Of a stretch of DNA of 45,367 nt, positions 7,837 through 15,952 are shown one piece after another. Origin of the DNA: a virus. The position numbers and the translations under genes are program-made. Positions within the stretch are counted from its first letter, which is position 1. Each line of letters opens with the position of its first letter. Below the pieces are notes generated by a model. That model searched no databases, was not told where the DNA came from, and saw only the letters and a program-made list of their open reading frames with translations. The stretch covers positions 1 to 45,367 of the IMG/VR virus record IMGVR_UViG_3300042384_000423; one strand, written 5' to 3'.

Positions 7837-7868
7837 AAAGCCTCTATTAACATAGGGGCTTTTCTTAT
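7837..7868 (+). terminator. Rho-independent terminator
   Basis: A 10-bp stem AAAGCCTCTA (7837-7846) / TAGGGGCTTT (7853-7862) with one G-T pair, a six-base loop TTAACA, and a T-rich end. It closes the 1 kb non-coding block that contains the tmRNA. Confidence 0.75.
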
Positions 7869-7897
7869 TATGTATTAATCCTTAATAATAAATAACA

Positions 7898-8044
7898 ATG
7901 AAAACAATCACAATGAAACCAACTGAGTTTTATCAGTTCAGACAATTAGCATTCGCAATGAGTATAGCGTTTGCATGTACAATAGCACATGGTGTGTATA
8001 TTGTAGAAGCCAATATAAACCAGCTAGAACAGTTGGGTTATTAA
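7898..8044 (+). CDS. Small single-pass membrane protein
   Basis: 48 residues with one hydrophobic helix (about 18-37, AFAMSIAFACTIAHGVYIV). The ATG lies seven bases after a variant of the shared leader, TCCTTAATAATA at 7879-7890, which supports this start. Unknown function. Confidence 0.45.
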   Translation: MKTITMKPTEFYQFRQLAFAMSIAFACTIAHGVYIVEANINQLEQLGY

Positions 8045-8109
8045 GGAGGGCAAAAGGGCTCTTGTGTAATAGCAGGAGCCTAATTGTTTAATCATTAATA
8101 AAAGAAATT

Positions 8110-8229
8110 ATGAATAAATTTGAATGTAGTGAGTGTGGTACAAGATACAGCTCATCAGAAACAACACCACCTCCAGGAATCAAATGGAGTGATGGACATG
8201 TGTGTACACCTAAATCTGTAAACAAATAG
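8110..8229 (+). CDS. Small zinc-ribbon-like protein
   Basis: 39 residues. It begins MNKFECSECGTRYSS, with CxxC, and has a further Cys near the end (HVCTP), so it may bind one metal with His or Cys ligands. The gene is followed three bases later by the relic at 8233. Function unknown. Confidence 0.45.
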   Translation: MNKFECSECGTRYSSSETTPPPGIKWSDGHVCTPKSVNK

Positions 8230-8232
8230 AAT

Positions 8233-8289
8233 ATGGAACCAATACATAAGTTTAACAACGGTAGAGGAGCTACATATTTAACAATTTAA
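8233..8289 (+). pseudogene. 5' relic of the zinc-ribbon gene at 8990
   Basis: An 18-residue frame whose N-terminal part PIHKFNNGRGA matches PIHKFNNSRGA of the intact gene at 8990 in 10 of 11 positions, then diverges and stops. At DNA level both copies share TAGAGGAGC (8262-8270 and 9028-9036) at the break. It is best read as the original 5' end of the gene, cut off when the GIY-YIG gene entered. It might still be translated as a short peptide. Confidence 0.7.
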
Positions 8290-8319
8290 TAATGGTATAG
8301 GAGCTAGTTATTCAATAAT
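8251..8319 (+). repeat. Imperfect 34-bp tandem duplication of the relic
   Basis: The unit starting at 8251 (TTTAACAACGGTAGAGGAGC) is repeated from 8285 as TTTAATAATGGTATAGGAGC; over 35 aligned bases 28 are identical. Both encode a version of FNNGRGA. The second copy is a more decayed piece of the same gene start, so the site may have been invaded or rearranged more than once. The downstream copy runs up to the GIY-YIG gene's promoter. Confidence 0.6.
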
Positions 8320-8337
8320 AGTTTATATATTTGTTGT

Positions 8338-9003
8338 ATGAAAAATATAAAAATATACAAACTGCTAGATCCTATAACTAATGAGATTAGATACATAGGT
8401 AAAACCAAAAATGACTTATCACTAAGATATAGTCAACATATTGCTAGAGCAAAACAAGGACATGATTCACATGTTTATTCTTGGATAAGTAAGTTATTAA
8501 AAGATAATTTAAGACCAACAATAGAACTAATTGAAGAATGTACTGAAAATAACTGGGAAGAAAGAGAACAATATTGGATTTCTTTTTATCCTAACTTAAC
8601 TAATATATCAAAAGGTGGTATAACTTATTTTGGTGAATACCATAAAAGATCTGATTTTGTATCATCTGTTATAAAAAAAGTTATCAAGTATGATATTAAT
8701 GGAGATTTTGTTTGTGTCTATGATTCAATAACAATTGCATCAGAAGGAAATAAAAGTTTAAGAAAACATATTTCAAATTGCTGTAGTAACAAAAGACAAT
8801 CTGCTGGTGGATTTCAATGGAGATACCATACAGAAGATTATTCTTTAAAAATAGAACCTTATGTTAAAAGATTGTCTAGTACTATATTAAAAAAAGGACA
8901 TACTATGAATAAAGGTAAATCATTAAGTGATAAACATAAACAAAATTTATCATTAAGCCATATTGGTAAAACTTATAAAAAACAAAAAAATGACAAAAAT
9001 TAA
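8338..9003 (+). CDS. GIY-YIG homing endonuclease with NUMOD motifs
   Basis: 221 residues. The N-terminal GIY-YIG domain reads IYKLLDP...RYIGKT (residues 6-23) with catalytic Arg30 and an acidic WEEREQYW helix near 73-80 supplying the Glu. Residues about 115-160 look like a NUMOD1-type DNA-binding repeat ending GGFQWRYH, and the tail KGKSLSDKHKQNLSLSHIGK is a NUMOD3 motif. It is probably a free-standing homing endonuclease. A -7 element TATATTTG at 8326-8333 lies four bases before the ATG, so the mRNA may be leaderless. Its 3' end overlaps the intact zinc-ribbon gene; a broken copy of that gene lies upstream. Confidence 0.88.
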   Translation: MKNIKIYKLLDPITNEIRYIGKTKNDLSLRYSQHIARAKQGHDSHVYSWISKLLKDNLRPTIELIEECTENNWEEREQYWISFYPNLTNISKGGITYFGEYHKRSDFVSSVIKKVIKYDINGDFVCVYDSITIASEGNKSLRKHISNCCSNKRQSAGGFQWRYHTEDYSLKIEPYVKRLSSTILKKGHTMNKGKSLSDKHKQNLSLSHIGKTYKKQKNDKN

Positions 9004-9133
9004 ACCTATACACAAGTTCAATAATTCTAGAGGAGCCATGCTCTGTAACAAATGTAGAACTATTATATCTACAGGACCAAAGACTGAAGAGTTGTATTGT
9101 GAGAAATGTAAACCTAAACAAGAAACAAAATGA
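8990..9133 (+). CDS. Small zinc-ribbon protein
   Basis: 47 residues. Two CxxC pairs, Cys19/Cys22 (CNKC) and Cys37/Cys40 (CEKC), make a minimal treble-cleft or zinc ribbon. It starts 14 bases inside the end of the GIY-YIG gene and overlaps the next gene by ATGA. Its first 16 residues exist in a second broken copy at 8233, so the present 5' end was probably brought in with the endonuclease gene. Confidence 0.6.
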   Translation: MTKIKPIHKFNNSRGAMLCNKCRTIISTGPKTEELYCEKCKPKQETK

Positions 9134-9996
9134 AAAACATACACATATTACAACAAACAGATAAACCGAGTAGGTTACACGAATACGACTTCCTATCTCC
9201 AATGGGTTTATCAAAAGAACCTTTACAATGGAGATTGGGTAGAAACATCTACATCACTAATGATGAAGAAATTAAAGAAGGAGATTATAGTTTTTACCCT
9301 CCATTTGGTGTAGGTAAAAACATATTTATTGATGGAGAATTATGTTTTCACATAGAATCCAAGGATGGTAAAGGAAGTTTTACTCAAAAAACCTATCAAA
9401 CTTTAGACAGGAACAAAAAAATAATCCTAACAACAGACCAATCATTAGATGGTGTACAAGCTATTGATGATGAGTTTTTAGAATGGTTTGTTGGAAAAGC
9501 AAAAGATAGTGGTAAGCCTATTGATATTGTTGAGGTTGAAGGTCATATTTACAAAGGTCAAGACGAAACTGAATACAAAATCATCATTCCAAAAGAAGAA
9601 CCTAAACAAGATGATTTAGTTTACTTTACAAAAGGTAAAAAATATATTCAACAAGATGGTGTAGTTATTTTAGCTGGAGAAAAAGAGACTGATGGAATGG
9701 TAATAGCAGACCCCAAAAAAACAAGAAGTATTGGTCATTATTCAAAAGATTGGAATCCAAAAGCATTTAAAATACTTGAAGAACCTAAACAAGAAACACT
9801 TGAAGAAGTTGCTGAAAATTATAGATTAAGTAAAAAAGGATTTGTAACTAAATACGATTGTAAAAAAGGTTTTATTGAAGGTGCTAAATGGCAACAAGAA
9901 CAGATAGGCAAGTCAGAATTTCTGCAAAAATTAAGAGCAACAAAATCTGATGCAGAAGCAAGGAGATTAATACTTGAAACATTTAAAAACAAATAA
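9130..9996 (+). CDS. Hypothetical phage protein
   Basis: 288 residues, soluble, with Lys- and Glu-rich segments. The N-terminal half looks beta-rich and the C-terminal part (YDCKKGFIEGAKWQQEQ) is a helix that recurs at the end of many Bacteroidota phage proteins. It ends ETFKNK, an ending also seen in three other small proteins here (1160, 10000, 19276). No catalytic motif is recognised. Confidence 0.6.
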   Translation: MKNIHILQQTDKPSRLHEYDFLSPMGLSKEPLQWRLGRNIYITNDEEIKEGDYSFYPPFGVGKNIFIDGELCFHIESKDGKGSFTQKTYQTLDRNKKIILTTDQSLDGVQAIDDEFLEWFVGKAKDSGKPIDIVEVEGHIYKGQDETEYKIIIPKEEPKQDDLVYFTKGKKYIQQDGVVILAGEKETDGMVIADPKKTRSIGHYSKDWNPKAFKILEEPKQETLEEVAENYRLSKKGFVTKYDCKKGFIEGAKWQQEQIGKSEFLQKLRATKSDAEARRLILETFKNK

Positions 9997-9999
9997 GAT

Positions 10000-10254
10000 A
10001 TGAAAACAGCAGAAAGTATTTTAAGAGAATATATACAATTTGAAGATGTAAACCAGTCAGAAACTATTGAACTTTTACCTTTAACAATAATTGATGCAAT
10101 GGATGAATATGCAAATCAACAAGAAAGAAGTTATAGTGAGGAAGAAGTTAAAAAAATCATTAATGCTATAGTTGAAAAACATTGTACCTACTTTGAACAA
10201 AAGATAAAAGATGATATTAAATTAGACTGGTTTGAACAATTTAAAAACAAATAA
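10000..10254 (+). CDS. Hypothetical helical protein
   Basis: 84 residues, acidic and mostly helical, containing ILREYIQFEDV and YANQQERSYSEEEVKKII, which look like the linker and helix pattern common in short phage accessory proteins. It ends EQFKNK, like the preceding gene's end, suggesting shared ancestry of the 3' ends. Unknown function. Confidence 0.5.
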   Translation: MKTAESILREYIQFEDVNQSETIELLPLTIIDAMDEYANQQERSYSEEEVKKIINAIVEKHCTYFEQKIKDDIKLDWFEQFKNK

Positions 10255-10255
10255 G

Positions 10256-10402
10256 ATGAAAGATATTAAAAAAAAAGCTTTAGCAATTTGGGATATAATT
10301 ACAACTAATAAGTTCTATCTCGTAACATTTAAAGACAATGGAAATGTAAATTGGAGAACAGAGTTTAACATAATAAGAGAAGATTACAAAGAAACAATTT
10401 AA
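10256..10402 (+). CDS. Tiny hypothetical protein
   Basis: 48 residues, Lys-rich start and a probable small beta-sheet (FYLVTFKDNGNVNW). It starts within GATGAAAG directly after the previous stop. Unknown. Confidence 0.4.
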   Translation: MKDIKKKALAIWDIITTNKFYLVTFKDNGNVNWRTEFNIIREDYKETI

Positions 10403-10414
10403 AAAAGAAATAAG

Positions 10415-10627
10415 ATGAAAACAACAAGAATACAATATATTACTAATGCATTAGATGAATTAGAAATAGGAGATGAACTTGATAAGCAACAATTTGTTAA
10501 GTTACATTGGGGAAGAGTAGATTTCTTTGTAGAACGCTCATTTGATGTAGCATTCTGTACAGCAAGAAAGAAATTCCCAACAAGAAAGTTTGAATCTGTT
10601 AACAAAATGATAATTAGAAGATCATGA
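10415..10627 (+). CDS. Hypothetical small protein
   Basis: 70 residues. It contains ALDELEIGDEL, a start also seen, diverged, in the protein at 27859 (SLDEIEIGDEI), and then a basic region with several Arg and Lys. This hints at a small nucleic-acid-binding or regulatory protein, but no family is known to me. The stop overlaps the next ATG by four bases. Confidence 0.5.
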   Translation: MKTTRIQYITNALDELEIGDELDKQQFVKLHWGRVDFFVERSFDVAFCTARKKFPTRKFESVNKMIIRRS

Positions 10628-10863
10628 GTAAAGAAATAGAAGTAGGTATCACTGTTAGTGAAATATATCTAACAGTGAGTGGTACATATCATCCAGAAGA
10701 ACCAAGAGAAATGTATGATGGTAATATGGAAGGATATCCAGGAAGTTATGCTGAGTTTGAATTAACATCAGTTAAAGTGGAAGATGTAGAAATCATTGAC
10801 ATCATCAGTGATTCAATATTTGATTCAATAGTAGAAATGGTAATAGAAAATCAAAAAAACTAA
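10624..10863 (+). CDS. Hypothetical acidic protein
   Basis: 79 residues, acidic, with an apparent beta-strand core (VGITVSEIYLTVSGTYHPEE) and a hydrophobic C-terminal helix. ATGA coupling with the upstream gene. Unknown. Confidence 0.5.
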   Translation: MSKEIEVGITVSEIYLTVSGTYHPEEPREMYDGNMEGYPGSYAEFELTSVKVEDVEIIDIISDSIFDSIVEMVIENQKN

Positions 10864-10868
10864 AAGTT

Positions 10869-11102
10869 ATGAAAATAGAAAATGGAAAGTGGGTAGACCA
10901 ATATGGTGACCCTGTAACAGTATTTAATTATGATAAGATAAAAGAGATTGGAAGCAATCTTGTAAACTTATATGGTGAAGATATCACCTACAGTAGAATC
11001 AATTTGATCTCTACAATCAAAACTCTTACACCTAAACAAGAATCAGATCTTGCTTATGTATTGAGTAATGAAGGTGCCATATCTAAATTAGCAGGATATT
11101 AA
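10869..11102 (+). CDS. Hypothetical small protein
   Basis: 77 residues, mixed helix and strand, no recognisable motif; starts five bases after the previous stop. Unknown. Confidence 0.5.
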   Translation: MKIENGKWVDQYGDPVTVFNYDKIKEIGSNLVNLYGEDITYSRINLISTIKTLTPKQESDLAYVLSNEGAISKLAGY

Positions 11103-11104
11103 TT

Positions 11105-11401
11105 ATGGAAGCTAAAGATATAATCGGTAAAGAGATAGAATGTTTTGAGTTTAAGAATGTTAAAATGCTTTCATACTCAAATCAACATAAACTATTATGT
11201 GGTAAAAAAGCTATTGTTCTAAACATAAATGAGTCTTATCCACAATTTGCTCTTGTAGAAATGACTTTACCAATTGGTAAAAAAGAGTCAAATCATTATC
11301 CTACAGCAGGTATAATTGAGCAATTAGAAGCAAAAGAGCTTGAGAATTTAACAATAGAAGAAATTCTAAACAACATGAAGATGCTAACGTCAAAAATATA
11401 A
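11105..11401 (+). CDS. Hypothetical protein, paralogue of next gene
   Basis: 98 residues. Its start (IIGKEIECFEF) and end (LTIEEILNNMKMLTSKI) match those of the next protein (LIGKEMKGFKF and LTIEQILNNIKKLTSEL), so the two are tandem paralogues. The fold may be a small beta-barrel followed by a helix. Function unknown. Confidence 0.55.
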   Translation: MEAKDIIGKEIECFEFKNVKMLSYSNQHKLLCGKKAIVLNINESYPQFALVEMTLPIGKKESNHYPTAGIIEQLEAKELENLTIEEILNNMKMLTSKI

Positions 11402-11404
11402 ATC

Positions 11405-11671
11405 ATGGAAGATAAAGATTCACTTATAGGAAAAGAAATGAAAGGCTTTAAGTTTAGTGGTTATCCAACTTATATGCCTCATATGCAACCATATGAAGGT
11501 GTTGTTGGAAAAATAACATTTCAAGATCATAATGTAACTAAAATAAGATTTCCTAATGGTAGAAGTTATAATTATCCATATCCTGAATCACTTAATCATC
11601 TAGTAGTAGAAGAAGAATTAACAATTGAACAAATCCTTAATAACATTAAAAAATTAACATCAGAATTATGA
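11405..11671 (+). CDS. Hypothetical protein, paralogue of previous gene
   Basis: 88 residues. A diverged duplicate of the preceding protein, sharing both ends while the middle differs. The DNA for its end contains a chance or inherited copy of TCCTTAATAACA (11634-11645) in coding sequence. ATGA overlap with the next gene. Confidence 0.55.
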   Translation: MEDKDSLIGKEMKGFKFSGYPTYMPHMQPYEGVVGKITFQDHNVTKIRFPNGRSYNYPYPESLNHLVVEEELTIEQILNNIKKLTSEL

Positions 11672-11973
11672 ATCCAGAACAACAACAAGAAATAGTCAGA
11701 GCAGTGGTTTCTGACTATTTTGACAAATATGGAAAAGAATATCTACTAATAGATATATTTATGTTTCAAAAAGAACACATTATTGAAATTGGTACAAGTA
11801 TATTATGTACTAAATGGAGTGTAGGTTACCCAGGTAGTAGCTTTGTTCAAGCAGTGGTTAATAATGATCTTGCTGAAGCATTTGGTAGAGCAGATGATAT
11901 CAATATTCATTCTATCAGATTTTATGTAATGTTAATGTATAACGTAGGAGCACCTACATCTTTATTTCAATAG
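11668..11973 (+). CDS. Hypothetical protein
   Basis: 101 residues, soluble, with a helical start (EQQQEIVRAVVSDYFDKYG) and several short strands. No motif is recognised. Coupled to its upstream neighbour by an ATGA overlap. Confidence 0.5.
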   Translation: MNPEQQQEIVRAVVSDYFDKYGKEYLLIDIFMFQKEHIIEIGTSILCTKWSVGYPGSSFVQAVVNNDLAEAFGRADDINIHSIRFYVMLMYNVGAPTSLFQ

Positions 11974-11975
11974 TT

Positions 11976-12278
11976 ATGGGAAGATGGTATATATTAGATG
12001 AAAACAATAAACCAGTTGTAGCTGCTTCTGTAATAGAAGCAGCAGAATGGTTAGACAAGAATCCAGAAAGAAAAGCAGTAAAACAAGAACATATTGGTGA
12101 TATATTTATATCAACAGTTTTTCTTGGTCTTGATCATGCTTGGGACAGTGATATACCAGTGTTATGGGAAACTATGATATTTGAAGGAGAACACGATCAG
12201 TATATGGATAGATATACATCTTATGAAGATGCTCTTGAAGGACATCAAATAGCATTAAACTTAGTAAACAAACAATAA
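11976..12278 (+). CDS. Hypothetical protein
   Basis: 100 residues. The start (RWYILDENNKPVVAASVIEA) resembles small phage proteins with a short strand pair followed by helices. Trp-rich middle. The stop overlaps the next ATG. Unknown role. Confidence 0.5.
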   Translation: MGRWYILDENNKPVVAASVIEAAEWLDKNPERKAVKQEHIGDIFISTVFLGLDHAWDSDIPVLWETMIFEGEHDQYMDRYTSYEDALEGHQIALNLVNKQ

Positions 12279-12691
12279 TGGAGAAAGAGTTTATAAATTA
12301 CACCGAAGCATCAATTTTAAAAGAATTAGGATTTGATGAACCTTGTTTTGGTTATTATACTGGAGATAAAAAACATCTTGTACTAAGACCAAATATGGGT
12401 AGGAGAAATGAAGATTTGAATGATATAGTTTGTACTTCACCACTTTATCAACAAGCATTTAGATGGTTTAGAGATATACATGGATTATATCATACTATAT
12501 GTCCTGAATTTTATAGGGATGGAATAAATTTTAATTGGCAGATACTTTGGTATTTACCAAAAGAAGAATGGACCGAATATGTAATATGTGATGGAACCGT
12601 GTGTTATGGAGATAATGGCGAATATCCATCTCAAGAAGAAGCTGAACTTGCTTGTTTAAAGAAATTAATAGAAATAGTAAAACAAAAATAA
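12278..12691 (+). CDS. Conserved phage protein of unknown function
   Basis: 137 residues. The layout LKELGFDEPCFGYY ... PLYQQAFRWFRDIHGLYHTI ... EEAELACLKKLIEI is a pattern I recognise as common in Bacteroidota phages, usually near replication genes; no function is known. Overlaps the previous gene by one base. Confidence 0.6.
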   Translation: MEKEFINYTEASILKELGFDEPCFGYYTGDKKHLVLRPNMGRRNEDLNDIVCTSPLYQQAFRWFRDIHGLYHTICPEFYRDGINFNWQILWYLPKEEWTEYVICDGTVCYGDNGEYPSQEEAELACLKKLIEIVKQK

Positions 12692-12692
12692 C

Positions 12693-13049
12693 ATGGCAAC
12701 ATTAAAGAAAGAAATACAAGATGTAATTGATAACACAAGTGATTTGTTATACAGAGAAGAAATCTATATCAATGGTAAACATGAATATGATTATCATAAA
12801 CTAGATGCTACACCACAAGCTACAGTTCATACACTATATTTCAGTGATGACTTTGAATGGAGTGAACATATTAGAAAAACAGTTGCTATGCAGCTAGTAG
12901 ATACAGGTAGTGGTATAGAGCTAATTGGTATTAACTCAAAAAAAGAGATAAACTATTTAGAAGCTGAACAGCTTCACATTCTTTTAAGACTATCTAGTTC
13001 ACATAGTGTATATCAAATTACAGAACCAGCACCTAAGAGAGAGTTCTAA
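12693..13049 (+). CDS. Hypothetical protein
   Basis: 118 residues, soluble, with a basic end (KREF). No recognised motif. It shares its last base with the start of the next gene. Confidence 0.5.
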   Translation: MATLKKEIQDVIDNTSDLLYREEIYINGKHEYDYHKLDATPQATVHTLYFSDDFEWSEHIRKTVAMQLVDTGSGIELIGINSKKEINYLEAEQLHILLRLSSSHSVYQITEPAPKREF

Positions 13050-13498
13050 TGTGGTATCCAGCAGAAATTGTATTAAAAAGCTACCTTCCTCTTGAATTAG
13101 AGGAGGGTATGCTCTTTGTCAACAGAATATCTGTAGGTGTAATTGAACCATATGTTGAACTATGGGAGCTTGAAGAAGTTCCTGAAGATATGGATGAGTT
13201 CATGGCTAAACATGGTGCACCTGTAGAACTATTCATCATTGATGAAAATGAGAACATTCTTGCTACACATGATGAAATAGCTTGGTGGGATGAAGGAGAG
13301 CATACAGATGAGCTAAGAGAAATTACACTAGATGATATTAACTATCTATTAAGAGAACTTGATGGATATGTTGATATAGATATAGATGAAGATTATGGAC
13401 CAACTATTTACGAAGGTAAAGTGGTACTAGGATTAGAACCAGAAGATGATATAGAAGATTGGGATGTAACATTAAACGATGGATTAGAAGAAATTTAA
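13049..13498 (+). CDS. Hypothetical very acidic protein
   Basis: 149 residues with a strong negative charge (for example VDIDIDEDYG and EPEDDIEDW). A charge pattern of this kind is found in phage DNA-mimic proteins and in unrelated proteins alike, so it is only suggestive. The start overlaps the previous stop. Confidence 0.5.
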   Translation: MWYPAEIVLKSYLPLELEEGMLFVNRISVGVIEPYVELWELEEVPEDMDEFMAKHGAPVELFIIDENENILATHDEIAWWDEGEHTDELREITLDDINYLLRELDGYVDIDIDEDYGPTIYEGKVVLGLEPEDDIEDWDVTLNDGLEEI

Positions 13499-13500
13499 AT

Positions 13501-13749
13501 ATGGAATTATCAGTAGCAAATAAGCACACACACGAAAGAAAGGTAGCAGATTTTATAATTAAAAAAGTAAAATCACAAGCTATTATTATTAAATCAGAGA
13601 ATCCAAGTCATAAGAATGGTATAATGTATTCAATCAATAAGACTGAATATGAAAACCTTATAAACTATGAATTTGAAGCTAAAAGAGTTCCTCATGTAAC
13701 CAGAATGGTTGTAAGAGAATTCATCAATCGTAAATTAAAATCAGTCTAA
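13501..13749 (+). CDS. Hypothetical small basic protein
   Basis: 82 residues from ATG 13501, two bases after the preceding stop; a longer in-frame version would overlap that gene heavily. Basic (many Lys and Arg), with probable helices at both ends. May bind nucleic acid; unproven. Confidence 0.5.
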   Translation: MELSVANKHTHERKVADFIIKKVKSQAIIIKSENPSHKNGIMYSINKTEYENLINYEFEAKRVPHVTRMVVREFINRKLKSV

Positions 13750-13758
13750 TTAAAATTG

Positions 13759-13790
13759 TTAGAATAATATAACATTTTTAATTATCTTTG
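13759..13790 (+). promoter_or_regulatory. Probable promoter of replication operon
   Basis: TATCTTTG at 13783-13790 matches TAnnTTTG; the -33 position 20 bases upstream reads TTAG, a weak match. The ATG of the next gene is only six bases downstream, so the transcript would be almost leaderless. Confidence 0.45.
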
Positions 13791-13796
13791 TAGGCT

Positions 13797-13994
13797 ATGA
13801 AATTTATAAATTATTTAGTTAGGTGGATATCGAATAATCTTGCTATGCCTTTTTGGATGGTAGGACATATCCACCTATCTATTAACATCTATGAAGACAT
13901 ATATGAAATTCTTGCCTCATTTGGTATGAATATCATTGTAGGAATAGGATTTTGGTTAGATTGGAGAGATCATAAAAAAACAACAAGACAATGA
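13797..13994 (+). CDS. Small protein with hydrophobic helices
   Basis: 65 residues. A Trp-rich amphipathic first half and a hydrophobic segment about 38-53 (ASFGMNIIVGIGFWL), then a charged tail. Probably membrane-associated. It lies directly before the DNA polymerase gene and overlaps it by four bases, so it may anchor or simply accompany the polymerase. Confidence 0.5.
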   Translation: MKFINYLVRWISNNLAMPFWMVGHIHLSINIYEDIYEILASFGMNIIVGIGFWLDWRDHKKTTRQ

Positions 13995-15952
13995 AAGAAG
14001 AAGTAATAATATATGACATAGAAACCATGCAAGAACTATTCTTAGTTGTATGTATGGTGCCTGGTAAAGCTGGTAAGAGCTTTCAAGTGTCTAAATGGAA
14101 GAATCAATTAGATAAATTCGTTAGATATACAGAAGAACATACTGATGCTTATTGGGTAGGATATAATAATCTACGCTTTGACAGTCAAGTTGTTGAATGG
14201 ATCTTGAGAAACTACGATAAGTGGCATGAGTTAAGCAATTTAGAAATATGTGCAAGAATAGCACAGAAAGCTGCTGATGTTATCCATGATGCTAACTATG
14301 ATGTGTTCCCTGAGTACAGAGAGCATGAATTAAGCCTCAAACAAATAGATTTGTTCAAGATACACCACTACGATAATAAGAATCGAATGGTGAGTCTTAA
14401 AAGACTAGAGTTTGAGATGGATCTTGAGAATATAGAAGAAATGCCTATACATCATACCAAAACTAATATGACAAAAGAAGAAGTGGAGATGACCATTGAC
14501 TATTGTTATAATGATGTAGATGCAACTTATGAATTCTACAAGATAACTATGGGTGATACAGATCATCCACTGTATAAAGGGAATAATCAAATAGAGCTGA
14601 GACAAGATATTGAAGCTGAATTTGGTATCCCTTGTATGAACTATTCAGACTCTAAGATAGGGGATGAAATGATTAAGAAGTATTATTGTTCAGAGAAAGG
14701 AATTACATACAGAGAACTTCCTAAGAAAGGATATTTTAGAAAGAGCATTGATGTAAAGAATTGCATTGCTAAGTATGTAACATTTGAAACTCCACAACTA
14801 AAAGACTTCTTAAAGAAGATTAATAAAATGCAGCTTGGTCTGCAAGATGATTTCAAAGAGCATATAGATTTCTATGGAAATGTGTATTCTTTTATGAAAG
14901 GTGGTCTTCACACAGAGAATGGTCCTAAGATCTTCGAAGCTGATGAAGACTATGAGATAATTGATTGGGATGTGTCTAGTTATTATCCTGCCATCATTAT
15001 CAACAATGGTAAGTTTCCTGCCCATTTAGGTAAGGAATTCCTTCGGGGATATAAACAGATGTTTGATAAGAGATTGGAGCTTAAACCTCTTGCAAAGAGC
15101 GATAAGAAGATTAAAGGAATTGTTGGAGCACTTAAACTTGCAGTTAACTCTGTATACGGTAAGTCATCTGATATGCAGAATTGGATATATGATAGGCAGT
15201 TAACTATGTTCACCACAATTACTGGTGAGCTTAGCTTGATGATGCTTATTGAAAAATATGAAACCAATGGCATACATGTGATCTCTGCTAATACGGATGG
15301 TGTAACCATCAAGATTAAGAAAGACATGATTCCTTTGATGCATGAAATCAATGCATGGTGGTGTAATATCACTCAATATGAGTTGGAGAGAACAGATTAT
15401 TCCAAGATTATCTTTAGTACAGTGAATGACTATTTAGCAATTATGACCAATGGAGAGATTAAGAAAAAAGGTGATTTTCTTACTGATTTTGAATTGCACA
15501 AGAACAAGTCAGCTAGAATTGTTCCCATTGCTCTTGAGCAGTATTTTGTTTATGGTGTGCCTGTGGAGCATACAATTCGTGCTCATGAGAATCTTTATGA
15601 TTTTTGCTTAAGACAGAAAGCTAGTAGGAGTTTTCACTATGAAGGGACCAATAGGTCAACTGGTAAGAAGACAGTGTATGATAAACTCATACGGTATTAT
15701 GTATCCAACGAAGGAGATAAGATCTTTAAGATTAAGAATCCAGAGTGTCAAACCAGAGCTGCTGCAATAAGTCAAGTAGAAGCTGGTGAGTGGGTATGTA
15801 AAGTTTGTAATTTCTTACCAAAAGGTAGTAAAGTTGATAATGTCAACTATGATTACTACATTGAAAAAGCTAACAGATTAGTCTTAAAGATTAAAACTGA
15901 AGGCAGAAGAGTAAAAACGGTATTTATACCTAATCAATTAAATTTATTTTAA
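13991..15952 (+). CDS. Family B DNA polymerase
   Basis: 653 residues. The 3'-5' exonuclease motifs are Exo I YDIET (Asp9, Glu11), Exo II NNLRFD (about 59-64) and Exo III YCYNDVD (Asp175). Polymerase motif A is DVSSYYP (Asp327), motif B KLAVNSVYG (Lys382) and motif C ANTDGV (Asp436). All key residues are present, so both activities are likely. It is compact, with no large insertion between motifs A and B such as protein-primed polymerases carry. It replicates the phage genome with the helicase, primase and SSB-like protein encoded downstream. Confidence 0.93.
   Translation: MKEEVIIYDIETMQELFLVVCMVPGKAGKSFQVSKWKNQLDKFVRYTEEHTDAYWVGYNNLRFDSQVVEWILRNYDKWHELSNLEICARIAQKAADVIHDANYDVFPEYREHELSLKQIDLFKIHHYDNKNRMVSLKRLEFEMDLENIEEMPIHHTKTNMTKEEVEMTIDYCYNDVDATYEFYKITMGDTDHPLYKGNNQIELRQDIEAEFGIPCMNYSDSKIGDEMIKKYYCSEKGITYRELPKKGYFRKSIDVKNCIAKYVTFETPQLKDFLKKINKMQLGLQDDFKEHIDFYGNVYSFMKGGLHTENGPKIFEADEDYEIIDWDVSSYYPAIIINNGKFPAHLGKEFLRGYKQMFDKRLELKPLAKSDKKIKGIVGALKLAVNSVYGKSSDMQNWIYDRQLTMFTTITGELSLMMLIEKYETNGIHVISANTDGVTIKIKKDMIPLMHEINAWWCNITQYELERTDYSKIIFSTVNDYLAIMTNGEIKKKGDFLTDFELHKNKSARIVPIALEQYFVYGVPVEHTIRAHENLYDFCLRQKASRSFHYEGTNRSTGKKTVYDKLIRYYVSNEGDKIFKIKNPECQTRAAAISQVEAGEWVCKVCNFLPKGSKVDNVNYDYYIEKANRLVLKIKTEGRRVKTVFIPNQLNLF

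Noticed and set aside
11634-11645. Further copy of the leader motif
   Set aside because: It lies in coding sequence for the repeated ending ILNNIKKL and is not close before a start codon, so it is probably coincidental.
15004-15133. Protein-primed DNA polymerase
   Set aside because: The spacing between motifs A and B is short and leaves no room for the TPR insertions of phi29-type enzymes.
14983-15372. Minus-strand open frames within the DNA polymerase gene
   Set aside because: They lie opposite a conserved gene with intact motifs, have no start context or neighbours on that strand, and look like shadows.
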